Assembly (NCBI GenBank): GCA_030490835.1
Contig: CM059977.1
Coordinates: 10,692,765-10,756,764 of the forward strand
Source of the DNA: Annona cherimola
Lineage: Eukaryota > Streptophyta > Magnoliopsida > Magnoliales > Annonaceae
Direction: 5' to 3'
DNA length: 64,000 nt
Part shown: piece by piece, positions 38,884-50,926 of the stretch
Position numbering within the stretch: position 1 is the stretch's first letter
Layout of the letters: each line of letters begins with the position of its first letter
Made by a program: the position numbers and the translations under genes
Notes under the pieces: model-generated
Databases searched by the model: none
What the model saw: the letters and a program-made list of their open reading frames with translations, nothing else
Told to the model about the DNA's origin: nothing

Positions 38884-39168
38884 AGTGTGTGTTTGGGAAT
38901 TGATAAAACTTTTGACGAATAGTTTTGGAAAGTAAAAGTTGTCAAATGATGTGATATGATATGAGTAATGATGAGGAGTAAATAATATAAAGTTAAAATA
39001 GATAGGTTCGTTGTGTGGGTAGTTGTGTATAAATGATAGAAAAGTATGATAGTTGTATAGGAAAATGTGAAAAAATAATTAAAAAATATGGTAGTTGTAA
39101 AGTGTGAAAAGTTTTAAATTGAAAAATTTTACCTTAACATTTTCTATAAATTGCCAAACACACCCTTA
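38884..39168 (+). mobile_element. MITE-like element, family A copy 6
   Basis: The left end AGTGTGTGTTTGGGAATTGA and the right end ATTGCCAAACACACCCTT are inverted repeats. The interior has GTCAAATGATGTGATATGAT and TAAAATAGATAGGTTCGTTG. It is one of the best-preserved copies, about 285 bp. Confidence 0.65.
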
Positions 39169-39419
39169 AGAAGGATAGACTCAACTAATAACTTGATTAA
39201 AGAACTAATGATGCTAAACGAAATGACCTTTATTTGCAGTCAACTTCGCCTTTAAGTATGGTGTATACCCGGCCGCACGTTGGAACATCCAAAAGACATT
39301 GAAGATAGATAGATATATATATACATATATATAGATATAGCTTTACTTCTATGTAATTAGGTTACATAGAAGTAGAGTTATGTAACCCTCTTAATGTTCG
39401 AAATTTTAATTTTTAATAG

Positions 39420-39750
39420 AAAATTTAATTCATTTATTATATTTAACATCATTCGTTTATCTAGGACACTAAGTTTTATCATTTTTTGAATTGTATAAAT
39501 ATTTTTAATTTTTTTAAAAATAGGGATATTTTAGTCATTTAAAAATAACTAAAACCTCCCTTATTTTAAAAATTAAAAAATATATATAAATAGTAAAATT
39601 TAATTTTTTAAATTTTTTAAAAATAGGGATATTTTAGCCATTTAAAAATAACTAAAACCTCCCTTATTTTAAAATTTTAAAAATATATATAAATAGTAAA
39701 ATTTAATTTATAGATTAAATATACTTAGATTAATAATTTTATATAAAAAA
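39420..39750. mobile_element. Family E-related element with internal 103-bp duplication
   Basis: TAGGGATATTTTAGTCATTT at 39521 recurs at 39624 with a near-identical following sequence (AACTAAAACCTCCCTTATTT). The right end AATTTATAGATTAAATATAC resembles the other family E arms. There is no coding frame. Confidence 0.5.
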
Positions 39751-39769
39751 CTTTTCAAAAAATATTTTA

Positions 39770-41010
39770 AAAAAATGGAATTTTGCACCCTGATGCATCA
39801 AAACAACACTTGTAATATAATTTGTTAAAAATGTAGAAGCTGCTTCTTCAAAGTTTACAAGATCCTCGCAATAGGAAACTTTTTTTGAAAATATTTCCAC
39901 GGACGAATTTTGTTTGAAAAACATTTGCCGGAATTAGATGTTGTGATCGATTTAAATATGATAACAATATGCAACAGTGTTTTTAGATTATGTCCTCCAT
40001 AATATCGATAGCAAATGGGTTAAAATTTGAATGGTTAATTTGTTTAACGTTCGTGAAGTATTTCCTCATTTAAAAAAAAAAAAAAGATTTTTTTTAACGA
40101 TGAAATACAAGGAAATGGGGAGAAAGACTTTTCTACTTTGTTGGCTCATTAACACATTTACCAAACACTGACACGCATAAAATAGGCGGTGCAGGTTGGG
40201 TTGCGAAATTCCCTCCTCAACACGGTTGGGATGGCCCCAGAGCCGGCCTGGCCAACTGTAGCATTTCCGGATTATGGATGTACTGAGTTATTAAATACTA
40301 CAATACAGTAATACCTGTAGTAGGGAATTTCTATCCCTACTAAGAAGGCTTTGTATCTCTCATTTAAGTAGCGTTTAAAAAAAAAAAAAAAAAAAAACAC
40401 TAATCTCATACGGTAATACCTTTCCTTCTTCGTGCAGTCTGTCGGTGATGCCGACGCCAACTTAGGATCTTTCTTGTTTCTACGAAGAGCTTTAATGTCA
40501 CTTCAGTCCCCACGAGCAGAAAAGACAATCCCGAGAGGATACAAAAGTAAGGAATTGGTCTATTTGCCTACCAAACAAAAGCCAGCGGTCCAGCATATTT
40601 ATTTCAAAATCAGGAACTAACTAATTGAGTATTCCTGCTGTCCTTAGGTGGTGGCGTGGTGCGTAGGATGGACTTCTATTCAAGACCTGTGTCTAGATGC
40701 GGTCGTTAGGTTCTGTAGCAAGGACTTGGATAATGAGAGCGAAAGAAACACGCATTGAAAAAGAATATTATTATTTAGAGGAAGAATAAAATGGTCAGAT
40801 CATCCTCCCAAGCACACGGAATGAGGAAATTACCTAGCCTACACCCATTTCAAATTTCAAGGGTGTTGATTGGGCTTGTCATGTATCAGCTTTTTGTTTT
40901 ATTTGCCTGGATTCTAGATAGTGCAGCAGTACGAGGATGAAAAGACAACGTTAGTGGGTGGCTCGAATCTTGTTGGAGTGACATTCAGATTTTCAAGAAT
41001 CCAATTGAAT
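39770..41010. other. Intergenic DNA, no gene supported
   Basis: Only short ORFs occur. A region near 40645-40690 has weak tRNA-like A-box and B-box resemblance (GGTGGCGTGGTGCG, then TATTCAAGACC), which could be a decayed SINE head. There is no matching tail or target-site duplication. Confidence 0.3.
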
Positions 41011-41284
41011 AAGGATGTGTTTGCAGATGTTTAACAAATTTTGAGTTCAAATTTTTTAGTCTAAAATTTTTTACTATTAATAACTTTATTATCTTTTAAT
41101 CATTTTTTCACATTTTTTTTATATAATTACTGTATTTTTCAATCATTTATGTACAACTAACCTATATATTTTAACTTTATACTCTTTATTCCTCATCATT
41201 AACCTTACCGTATCACATCATTTTACAACTTTTATTCTCTAAGACTTTTTATCAAAAGTTTTATCCATTTCAAAACATACCCTA
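41011..41284 (-). mobile_element. MITE-like element, family A copy 7
   Basis: The left end is AAGGATGTGTTTGCAGATG and the right end TTCAAAACATACCCTAAA. The core GTACAACTAACCTATATATT and CTTACCGTATCACATCATTT is present. Confidence 0.5.
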
Positions 41285-41379
41285 AATTAATAACCCTTTT
41301 GAAATATATATCATGATGTTACTGATGAGATCTATTATAATGACTATCATTTTTCAAAGAAGGTGTTCCTAAATATCTA

Positions 41380-41600
41380 AAATCTTTGGATGGAATATAT
41401 ATTCACAATCCCAATGCAATTTTTTTAAAATTTCAAGGTGACTTTTTTAATTTTTTAAAATCTATTTTTTCAATTTTTAATATAAATTTTTATATTTTTA
41501 ATACGACTCTTCCTATTTTGAATACATATTATTACTTTCTCATTCCATCTCTCCGTTCAATTCAGGCTTGAATCCTTCTGAATAAACTATGCACTAATGG
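41380..41600. repeat. AT-rich repeat related to 47973-48160
   Basis: It shares the order TTTTTTAATTT, TTTTTAATACGACTCTTCC, TTGAATACATATTATTACTT with the element near 48.0 kb. The boundaries are vague and it is non-coding. Confidence 0.35.
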
Positions 41601-41704
41601 ATCTATTAACACTCTTTAATTTATCCCTCAAATGTGAGATTATAATTAAATTTTTTAGCAATTTTATTTTTTTATCGTTTCTAGTTAAATTTTTGAAAAG
41701 TTTA

Positions 41705-41998
41705 CGGGTAGGTTTGGTTGGAGGTAAAACTTTTGATGAAAAGTTTTGGGAGTAGAAATTGTCAAATTGATAGAAAATGATGTGATATAATAGGGGTAAT
41801 GATGATGAGTAAAGAGAATAAAGTTAAAATAGATAGGTTAGTTGTATAGATAGTTGTGTAGAAATGATTGAAAAGTAGGGTAGTTTGAATAGAAAAATGT
41901 GAAAAAATAATTAAAAAATAGAGTAGTTATGGAGAGTGAAAAGTTTTGGGTTGAAAAGTTTTAGTTGACATATTTTGGCCCAAAACAAACACACCCTA
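41705..41998 (+). mobile_element. MITE-like element, family A copy 8
   Basis: The left end GGGTAGGTTTGGTTGGAGG and the right end CCAAAACAAACACACCCTA are inverted. The core TAAAATAGATAGGTTAGTTG, TGTGTAGAAATGATTGAAAA and GTGAAAAAATAATTAAAAAA is well preserved. A good type copy, about 294 bp. Confidence 0.65.
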
Positions 41999-41999
41999 C

Positions 42000-42600
42000 A
42001 TCGTTAACTTTGCACTAGTTCGGCCTATGTTTGATTTACATATCAAAATTTATAATTTTTAGTTATATATACAATTTTTATGAAGGGAATTTCAATTATT
42101 TTTTGGATATTTTAAGTTATTAGTCACAAAGATACATGCACATGCTGAAAATTTTTAAATTTTGGTATATAACTTAAATATACTTGGGCTAGTATTTTCA
42201 TAAAAACAAAATATATATATTAGTCTAAGCTAATAGATAAATTTGTTAACCCAAGTTAACAAAACCACAATCCTTTATACAGTGTAAAAATTGAAAATAT
42301 TAAAATTTTACATTGACAATATTAAAAATTTACACGGACAAAATTCTCAAAATTCTAAATGGATAAAAATATTAGAAAATTTTACAACGCTTTTGTAGTA
42401 TTTGTGCAGATGACTCTGTACATACAACTACACTTTTGGACTTCCCTGTGTGTTGAATAAGGATGGAAACTTCTCCCAAAGGTATATATGCATATTTTTC
42501 AATTATTGATTCGTAAGGGCGTGGTTTGACGGCAATATTCAATTGTTGTAATGAACACGGCAAATCCGAAAGGACTCAAGCCCTCCAAGTCGTACAATGG
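42000..42600. other. AT-rich intergenic DNA
   Basis: No gene was found. The ends GTTCGGCCTATGTTTG and ACCCAAGTTAACAAAACC suggest an eroded family E-like element at about 42018-42270. Confidence 0.25.
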
Positions 42601-42744
42601 AGCAGCATCAGAGACTAGCCCTTGGAAGAGGGTGATGGGCCATGAGAGACCCTCAATTTGCTAGTTTTTTTTGGAAGATACAATCTGCTATTTTTTATTT
42701 ATTTTTTACTAGGGTGATGGACGACGAGGAATACTCATTATTAG

Positions 42745-43345
42745 GGAATTTAACGGATCGGATGGGTTGGAGCCTAATCCTAAGCCTAACTCATTTAAAA
42801 TATCTCAACCCTAATCCGTTTAACCTATTTAAAAAACCTCAACCCTAACTCTATTTACAACCCATTTAATAAACTGGTTGGTAGGTTGTTAACGGGTTGT
42901 ATAGAAAATAACCTGAAAGTCTAAACTCTAGTAGATGATGATCTCACAGGGAGAGATGAGATGATGTTTTCGGTGTAGGAGAAATGGAAATAGGACAGTA
43001 ACAAAAACATGGAATAAGGGCAGCGGTGGAAAAATGAAAATTAGGTGATTTGAGAAAGACTTAGAGAGAGAAAATAACCAAGTGGTTTACATATATATAT
43101 ATATATAACTTTAATGAGTTAAGCGAGTTAAATGAGTTTAACGAATTAAACGGGTTGAACAGGTTATATGGGTTAAATGAGTTACTAAACGGGTTGACGA
43201 GTTATAAAATCTCAATCATAATCCATTTATTTAATTAAATGGTTAAACGGGTTGGCAGATCATAACTCATTTATTCAAAAATTTCAACCAAACTCATTTA
43301 TAAATGGGTTTGACGAGCAGGTTAACGGGTTGACCATTACCATTA
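42745..43345. repeat. Region rich in ACGGGTT/AACCCGTTT-type motifs
   Basis: The left half has TAACGGATCGGATGGGTTGG, ACCTCAACCCTAA and AACCCATTTAATAAAC. The right half has many AACGGGTTGA and GTTAAATGAGTT repeats in a loose tandem array. The two halves read partly as inverted complements, as in known plant fold-back repeats. A (TA)n run lies at 43089-43107. No ORF is supported. Confidence 0.4.
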
Positions 43346-44964
43346 ACACCCCTACTTAGCATGATAGAATATTTTAACATGTCATTAATTAAATCGGGGC
43401 CAGCCACTGTCATAACCCATGTGTTTGTCGAATATCCATCCCTACTGGCAGACATCACACCTAGTTCCGAGGAGACTTGGTCATTGCACCTGTCCGAGGC
43501 TCCGAGAGCTAGCATTTGTGCAAACATCTGAGAGGCCTCTTATTCAAATCTTCTGGGAGTGGCTGTTAGAATTCCTCACAGCCAATCGACCCTAAAAGAT
43601 ATTCGGGATTTGGAAACACGAAAGAAGTTGTATTGCTTGTTAGATGGATGAGAAAAATAGTAGGAAGAAGACCGATTTGATTTGGCATATTATCAGGGCT
43701 ACTTTGTATTTGGTGTAATGCATGAAAGAAGATTGCAGGTTAGAACGAGTTGCTAATACTAAGAAGTGTTAGCTGGCCCATTAATGGTTTATCTTCCTGA
43801 AGTATTGCATACCAAGCTAGTCATATCATCAACCTTTTATGCTTTTCTCATGTAAAATGCTCACCTGTTTTAGTTTTTCAATATTTCAACTTCCGTTGTA
43901 TCAAACTTATTTTAACAATTTTGACTTGTTTACTTGAGCTGTCAGCAATCTGTATGCATTAATTCAGCTAAATCAATCACGCCTACAATGTAGAAAATGG
44001 AAATTATGTTACGGAGATAATTAAGAAGATAATACCAATTACAAAGTAAAATGACATACTTAAAATTTTTACCAAAATGGATGAATATTTTGAGAATTAT
44101 TTTTCCTGCAGAAAAATAAATTAATAAACGGAAAATTACCTCAATAACAGGCCTTTTTATAAACTTGGTGGTGTCTTATTTCGAAAAAGAAGCCATCAGT
44201 CTCAAAATTTGGCCGAATCAAATCCGCCCAGGAAAAGCACCGATATAAGGACAGGGTGATCTTACTTTTCAATTTTGTAAAGATAACGAACCATGTTTCC
44301 CACGAAGTTTTGCACTTTGGGCCCACTTTTATTTTTGTACCCTGTTCAATCATTTCTAGTTATTACTATTATTATTATTATTATTTATTTATTTATTTTT
44401 GTGTCTTACCATGAAATATTAAAAATGACATCTAGGCTCGGACTTTAGGATACTCCTCGCTGGAAATTAGTAATTTGCGGAAAAAGAAGGTAAAAATAAA
44501 CATAAAAATAGGGGGAAATAATGCGATAGTTTAGTTGACCATGAAATAAAGTGACTCGTATATATTGATTTTTAACAATGATAAAAAAAAAAAAAAAACT
44601 GTTAGGCTAACTAAATAGTTTGGCAAACAATTAAGAGAGAGATTTCCATCTGTTTTTCCCATTTTGTAAACACTTAATGAAAATAAGTAATGTCACCATA
44701 GCACTTTAAAATAAAAATAAAAAAAGTAACGTCACCATAACACATCGTTGATCAGATCGGAATGGCATACCATCTGATTAAATTATTCATCAACTTGCAT
44801 TGGTTTATCTAATAGAGTTACAAGTTTCATTTTCATGTAATTGACCATTAATTGGATGCTTTCAATGGTTGACCATAAATTTCTATAATTTTTCGTTACG
44901 TGGCACAAGCTGTTTAGCATATGCACGAGATCTTAGAGCTGCTTACCAATAGAAAGTAACATAT
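43346..44964. other. Intergenic DNA, nothing supported
   Basis: It contains short ORFs without splice context. A (TTA)n and TTTA microsatellite lies at about 44365-44400. Confidence 0.3.
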
Positions 44965-45290
44965 TGGGTGCTTTTGGCTACACTAAAAATGCAAATTAAA
45001 ATTTTTTATTTAAATTTTTTTTTCATTCTTTGTAATTATCTTAGTTTTTAATCATTTTTTCACGTATTCCTATATGATTATCATATTTTCTTAATTACTT
45101 TTATATAACTACCTATATAATTCACCCGATTACTTTTATATGACTACCCATATAATTCACCATCTATTTTAATTATATTCTCTTTACTTCTCATCACCAC
45201 CCCTTTATATTATATTATTTTCTTATGTTTCAAATTTTTTTTTACAAATTTTTTTTTTTTTTGAAAATTTTATTGCTTACTAAACACACA
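44965..45290 (-). mobile_element. MITE-like element, family A copy 9
   Basis: The left end is TGGGTGCTTTTGGCTAC and the right end TGCTTACTAAACACACA. Inside, a segment of about 36 bp is duplicated in tandem (ATTACTTTTATATAACTACC, then ATTACTTTTATATGACTACC). Confidence 0.45.
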
Positions 45291-45590
45291 TTTTTTTTTT
45301 ATAGAAAAGATAAGCTAGTGCATAGTAAGTTGCTGCACACTTAAAATGAGATACACAAGATAAAATCTGAATTTAGTTGGTTATATTATTTAAAATGATT
45401 TATTTTCTCACTTTTCCTGGGCTATATTGACTTTAAAATGTACACAGCTATGTATAAATCATGAAAACGTTTAAATCTACTAGTAAACATATTTGAATTT
45501 AATAATGCTTCATAGAATTATTCATCTATATGACATGATATTTTTCCGTCAAAAATGATATTTTAAATAAATATTGTATTAAAATACAAA

Positions 45591-45642
45591 TTTAAAATTA
45601 ATATTTAAAATTAATATTTAAAATTAATATTTAAAATTAATA
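45591..45642. repeat. 13-bp tandem repeat, four units
   Basis: TTTAAAATTAATA is repeated four times without a mismatch. Confidence 0.9.
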
Positions 45643-45705
45643 ATTTTATTATGTTGTTTTCAGTACATATTTTATTTTTATAGAACTTATTATTGGTATT
45701 AAATA

Positions 45706-46168
45706 AAGAAAATTCATTTTATACCTACAACATTTGCCCTTAATTTTTAATATATCTACAGTGCTACAAAATTTCATTTTATTATATAATATTTCATCAT
45801 AAATTTTTATTATATTCATGAAGCTAAAACACCCGTTAACTAACTTATTAAAAAGGCGATTTTCTCTCTTCAATTTGTTTCTTAATTAAAACATTGTAGC
45901 CGTATTTGAATAACTCAGATGTCACAAATTAATGAATGATCGACATTAACTAAGTCATAATAGGATTGAATTGTCTTAATTTAAAATTTATGAATGAGCA
46001 AAATCATTCTTCTAAATAGAGTAGTTAACGCCTCAACGGTTGTTTTAACCGTGTTAGTATAATAAAAATTTAGGCTAAAATATTATAGGTATAAAATGAA
46101 AATTTTAAATAATGTCGATATCATAAGAATTATAAACGAATGTCGTGGGTATAAGATAAATTTTTCCT
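45706..46168. mobile_element. MITE-like element, family B copy 2
   Basis: The left end AAGAAAATTCATTTTATACC and the right end GGGTATAAGATAAATTTTTC are inverted repeats. The internal order (ACCCGTTAACTAACTTATTA, CAATTTGTTTCTTAATTAAA, AGTCATAATAGGATTGAATT) follows the copy at 23.8 kb but is more diverged. Confidence 0.6.
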
Positions 46169-46756
46169 TAAATAAATGATTCTAAATATCATGCGTGAGT
46201 CTTCGTAAAAAAAATATCATGCGTGAGTTGAATTTTAATTTAAACACAGTATCAGGATCGTTTTAAGCGGATGGTGTTAGTATTTAGTACACGGTAGTTA
46301 CGTAGTACCTCAGCATATCGCTTAAAAAAAAAAAGTCATTGTTCTTAGAATCTAAGGATGCAGAAATACGAACCCATAGAACAGATACTGTTCAAGTAAG
46401 GTCGTAAAAAATAAAAAAATAAAAAAGAAATCATTGTTCTGATTTCATTAATATGCCATTCTCGGGCAATCTGCTTGCAATACGGAAATGCATGCAGGGC
46501 TACTGGAATCTGTCAATAAATACGGTGGGCGCTGCTACATCTTCTGATAGCTAAGGGCAACTAAATCCGGAAAAGCATTTAAGACGGGTAAGCTTGCGCA
46601 CATGCCCCTCCATTAATCGGGCAATGGGAAAAGGAAATGTCCCCGAAGGCCTGTGATCGGGACCGTCGATCATGGTTACCCCAACGGTGTGGATCAATCA
46701 TCCAGGAACATAATCATCAGTTACCCAGTACCATACATTTTATTTTTTTAATCTTT

Positions 46757-47040
46757 GAGTGCGTTTGTCAATGAGTAAAAGTTGTCAATTTAAAACTTTT
46801 CAATCTAAAACTTTTCAATATTTACAATTATCCTATTTTTTAATTATTTCTTTATATTTTTCTATACAACTGTCCTACTTTTCAATCATTTCTACACAAC
46901 TACCAACACAACTAACCTATCTATTTTAAATTTATCATATTTACTCTTCTTCATTACTCCTATTATATCACATCATTTGACAATTTCTACTCTCTACAAC
47001 TTTTCATCAAAAAATTTATTTATTACCAAACACATCCTTT
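46757..47040 (-). mobile_element. MITE-like element, family A copy 10
   Basis: The left end is GAGTGCGTTTGTCAATGAG and the right end TATTACCAAACACATCCTT. The core TTTCTACACAACTACC, ACACAACTAACCTATCTATT and TATCACATCATTTGACAATT is present. A short partial copy appears to follow to about 47150. Confidence 0.6.
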
Positions 47041-47159
47041 ATATCAATTTTTACATCTTTTTATCTATTCTACTTTGATTCTCTTTGCTTTTAACTATTG
47101 TCTCTGTCACGTCATATTATTATTTAGCTTTTTATCTATCAATATATTAAGCTAACTAT

Positions 47160-47972
47160 TACACAGGCTTTGAATGCCAGCGGAAGTATTGTCTCTTCAA
47201 TGCAATAAAAAAAATCAGAAATTTTATTTTTTTAAAAACCCTGTCATCAAGTGTGTATTGAAAATGAAAAGAAAAGAAAATCTGCTCACCTGTGTCCTTT
47301 CATTGACTCTGGACTTTGGATAGGGCAATCAAAATCACACGCTTGCATAAGATTTACGGCTTAGATCTCATCTTGGAATGGAAGACAGATATATGAGATG
47401 CATCTTTGGTCTTTCAAGATTGGCCAAAAGCAGCCAATCCAAAATTAGGATAAAAAAGAAAGACATGGACAACACCATCTTGTGCCGACTATGATCCAAG
47501 CATAAAATACAATAATATTCACAAGAAATGGTCAGAAACACTAGAATATCATTGTATTAGGTTAAAATCTCTCTGCCCATGTTAGGTCACAGGTACCCCA
47601 AAGTCAATAACAACGTGATTTGTGCAACATGAATACCATAACCATTGGATCTAATTGCTGCATTAAATTAAAACCTCAGCGGCAAATTAGGCCTTCTCCT
47701 TTCTTTCCCATATTTTTTGCAAGCTACACCTTCCCTGTCACAAGCGAATTTTTCCCGGCCTACATAGTATATTAAATGTTTTTGTTTTTGTTTTCCCTGT
47801 AAAGAAAGGGGTAAGGAAAAGAAGAGCGAGCCATTTGGGAATTGCCGAAACAGTTAGGAAGCCCAAAATAATTGGTTACAAGTAGGGAAAAAAAAAAGGT
47901 AAGATAAAAACAGATTATATAAAAAAGGCTATGAGGGAAAAAAAAGTAAGTTGCCGTATAGATAAAGCCGGT
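47160..47972. other. Intergenic DNA upstream of the DUF688-like gene
   Basis: No coding region was found. It is a mixed AT-rich sequence without recognisable repeat ends. Confidence 0.3.
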
Positions 47973-48160
47973 CCTAAATTATATAAGATTCTTAAATTGA
48001 ATATGTATCACTGTCCTTAAGATAATTTTTTAATTTCGAATACAACTTTTTCAATTTTCAAATTTACTTATTTTTAATACAACTTTACTCATTCTTAATA
48101 CATATTATTATGTTCTTATCCCAATACAAATACAATCAAAGAATCTTATATAATTTATAT
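47973..48160. repeat. Small fold-back element
   Basis: AATTATATAAGATTCTT at about 47976-47993 and its exact complement AAGAATCTTATATAATT at about 48138-48154 flank an AT-rich spacer that resembles 41380-41600. Confidence 0.45.
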
Positions 48161-48291
48161 CAAATCTTAAATTCAATAATTTAAAAAATAGTGAACAAAG
48201 CTTTTGACAAAGTGCATAAAATTTGTGAGCTTCTGAAGTTTTAAGTTGGAGACGGCTAAAACACTGCATCTGCCATCTCGGATCTGATTCG

Positions 48292-48303
48292 TACTATATA
48301 TTA
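48292..48303 (+). promoter_or_regulatory. Candidate TATA box of the DUF688-like gene
   Basis: TACTATATATTA lies about 240 bases before the ATG at 48541, which would give a leader of roughly 200 nt. The assignment rests on this single motif. Confidence 0.25.
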
Positions 48304-48540
48304 AGCTTTGGTATTCTAGTAATTAATCTGTCTTGGGGTCCCACAGTTCTATTTGCAATTCAAGGTCTTCAAACCATTCAGCAACAGGACGCATTCCCAG
48401 TATTTTATGGTACGTCCCTGAAAAAAAAAATTGGAATAGAAAGGCTGGTCCTAGGCTTACAACTTGCCAGACCAAAGAGCTGCATCTTCTCCCACCTTGC
48501 AGTGTGAATTGAAGTTCTTGCTGCAGAAAAGCCGGTGAAG

Positions 48541-49167
48541 ATGCAGCAAAGTGGTAGCCAAGATCATCCTCAGAGGCCCCTCCAACTCAAGCAAGATGAC
48601 AAATTCTTCACTAGGCTGGTGTCAAGGGAGAGATCCAAGGCCAACTCCTCAGGTAGAGTCTACTTCGGCGTCACACCTGCTGCTGTTCCATTCATGTGGG
48701 AGTCTCAGCCAGGCACACCTAAACACAGAGCATCAACCACACCTCTTCCTCCCCTCACACCTCCCCCATCATATCTCTACAATTCCAAGAAGCACCACCC
48801 CAAAAGGCCTTCAAAGTCCAAAACTTTTAATGCCATCTTGCGAAGGCTCACTTTCAAGAAGATCCCAAATCCGGCATCCCCATCTTCATCCTGGTCACCA
48901 CCTTCATCATCATCGTTTTCATCGTCGTCGACCGCTGCATCGTCTTCCCCGGCAAGGCTTCCTAGCTTCCCAAGGCGTTGCCGGGCGTCGAGTCCCCGGA
49001 CGTCGTTTTCTTCTGGGACGGACGACGAGTATTCCGCCGCCATCGGATCGCCCACTTCAACCCTGTGCCTGGGAGTTAGCCATTCGTGCTGTTTGATGGT
49101 GGTCATGAAGAATGCAGTGCTGTCAATGGTCGGCCATGGATCCAACCAAGGTGCAATCCGGAGTTGA
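48541..49167 (+). CDS. Ser/Pro-rich plant protein with PFMWESQPGTPK motif (DUF688-like)
   Basis: A single uninterrupted frame of 208 codons runs from ATG 48541 to TGA. The biochemical role of the family is not known to me. The N-terminal third contains FFTRLVSRERSKANSSGRVY (residues 22-41) and the hallmark VPFMWESQPGTPKH at residues 49-62, followed by LPPLTPPPSY. This order is typical of plant proteins grouped under DUF688. A basic segment (KKHHPKRPSKSKTFNAILRR) follows, then a long low-complexity Ser run at about 112-137. No signal peptide or membrane segment is evident, and the basic clusters would suit a nuclear or peripheral protein (inference). Base composition is much GC-richer than the flanks, as expected for an exon. 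Long shadow frames occur on both strands because of the biased composition. Confidence 0.8.
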   Translation: MQQSGSQDHPQRPLQLKQDDKFFTRLVSRERSKANSSGRVYFGVTPAAVPFMWESQPGTPKHRASTTPLPPLTPPPSYLYNSKKHHPKRPSKSKTFNAILRRLTFKKIPNPASPSSSWSPPSSSSFSSSSTAASSSPARLPSFPRRCRASSPRTSFSSGTDDEYSAAIGSPTSTLCLGVSHSCCLMVVMKNAVLSMVGHGSNQGAIRS

Positions 49168-50926
49168 TCTCATTTATTGATTTTGCCTTAATAGATATTT
49201 GGGTTGGGGTACGTGTTTGGGGCTCTAAAATGCATGGTAGTTAACTCAATTACCGATGCAATAGCCAAGAAAATTATGAAGGGGGAATGAATAGTAATTT
49301 TCATCTTCAGTTCTGTTTCTTGCTTGCTTGTGTACTTGTTCTCTGTAGTAGTTAGTTGAGGGAAGTTAGCACAATCCAAGTAGGAAGGGAAGATGCAACA
49401 GTGAAAGTGCCATGTTCTTGTAATAATTGCTGTGACTGCCACTAGTTGATAAAATGGAATATTTCCTTTTGTATCTCTTGGTTGGAAATTTGAGCCTGAA
49501 AAGGATACATGGAATCTGATCTTCTTTTACTTTTGTTTCTTTGCTGTGGGGGATTTGAGAGAGAGAGAAAGTTGAGTTTTTGAATGGTGCCGATGTAGTT
49601 TCCCTAAAGAAGGGTGTTGATGTATTGCCCTTTGATTCCCTCAATGACATCTTTTTTCAGCATCTACCATGAATGTTGACATCACTCAACTGTGGCTAAT
49701 GGTGATTGTGTCTTGGCTCTTAAGGATGTGTTCGGCTGCACGGAAAAGGCTGTGTGATGCAATATTGAGATTATACCACAGAAAAAAAAAAAACAAATTA
49801 ATGTTGGTAAATAAAGTATGATGGAGCATGCATTAGAAAGTAGATTTATTATTAAAAAGATATAGATGATTGAAAGCTGAGAATATATGGAAGGCAATAA
49901 ATGAGCGGAAAAATAAAGATAATCACTGAAAATATTATATATATTAACTCGGAAATGCAGTGCCATGAAAGATAAGTGTGTTGCTAGTATACCTCATATA
50001 TCCCTATTCCACAAACCAGAATTCCACACTGCCTTTACAAATGGTTCAAAATATTTTTTAGGACATGTAACTAGTCGATCTGAATTTTCATGGCGTTGTC
50101 AGATCAGACAACTCCATATAATATAATTAATTTTTTCCCGATTGCAAGTTAACAGTCAAGTCTTTACACATCCATTTAACGGTTGTTATTTTGAAGTATC
50201 GTCTCACTAATTACCCAATTATAATACCTTTTTAAATTCAATGGGTTGCCTCACCAGCCAATTCCATCCGACCAAAAGATCATTTTTTTTTTCAGTATGT
50301 ACGATTTGATGCTGGTGTGATTCTATCCGATGTGCAAGTTCATACTTCCATAGAGTTGATCAACTGGACCTATCAAGTGTTTTATTTATTTATTTTATAG
50401 CTACGATGGGGGATTTGGTGAAAATGTAATAATTCGATGAAAAAGGAAACGTGGTTACACGTTCTTATCTATTATTTAAATTTCAATGAATGACTTGAGA
50501 ATCTTTCCTTCACTAGGCCTACTTGAGATGTGTAACTGCGATCTGTTTTCGTTAATTTAACTATTGGAAAATTCCTAGTAACTCCATTCCAATTTGCCCA
50601 CAATTAATAATGCCTAGTATGATGTGCCGCTTATGCTCATGAGATATTATAGTGTTGATATAGGGCTTAATTAAAGAATTAAATGGTCCAAAGGATGGAA
50701 TCCCAAAATCGGATTAATTAAATGCACCCGCCATATCTGACTTCTTTTTCAAAATTTATTAAGAACAAATTTGTGGCTATGATCAAACCAAGTGGGGTCT
50801 TGAAGGCTCACATCAACTGATGGCAGAGTAGAAATTTCAATGAATCGGTTTCGCTGTAGACAGTCTTGCAGATTTGGTTATTTCTACAGCCATTAGCCAG
50901 GCATCTTGGGCATGTGCACCGGTGGA
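49168..50926. other. Intergenic DNA between the DUF688-like gene and PBCP
   Basis: The first 400 bases are probably 3' UTR of the DUF688-like gene. The rest is AT-rich with no splice-supported exon or clear repeat ends. Confidence 0.35.

Noticed and set aside
40645..40690. tRNA gene or SINE head
   Set aside because: Only weak A- and B-box similarity is present, with no cloverleaf, no 3' tail and no target-site duplication.
43294..43527. 77-codon - strand ORF
   Set aside because: It has ordinary composition but no start context, splice sites or recognised domain, and it overlaps the ACGGGTT repeats.
33400..48500. LTR retrotransposon
   Set aside because: No gag-pol frames, primer-binding site, polypurine tract or long direct repeats were found. 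The region is explained by small fold-back elements and AT-rich DNA.
48551..49096. 181-codon + strand ORF
   Set aside because: It overlaps the DUF688-like gene in another frame. The His/Pro richness is a frame artefact, while the other frame has the conserved PFMWESQPGTPK motif.
48777..49145. 122-codon acidic ORF on the - strand
   Set aside because: It is the antisense shadow of the Ser-rich DUF688-like gene. The acidic repeats are the complement of Ser/Pro codons.
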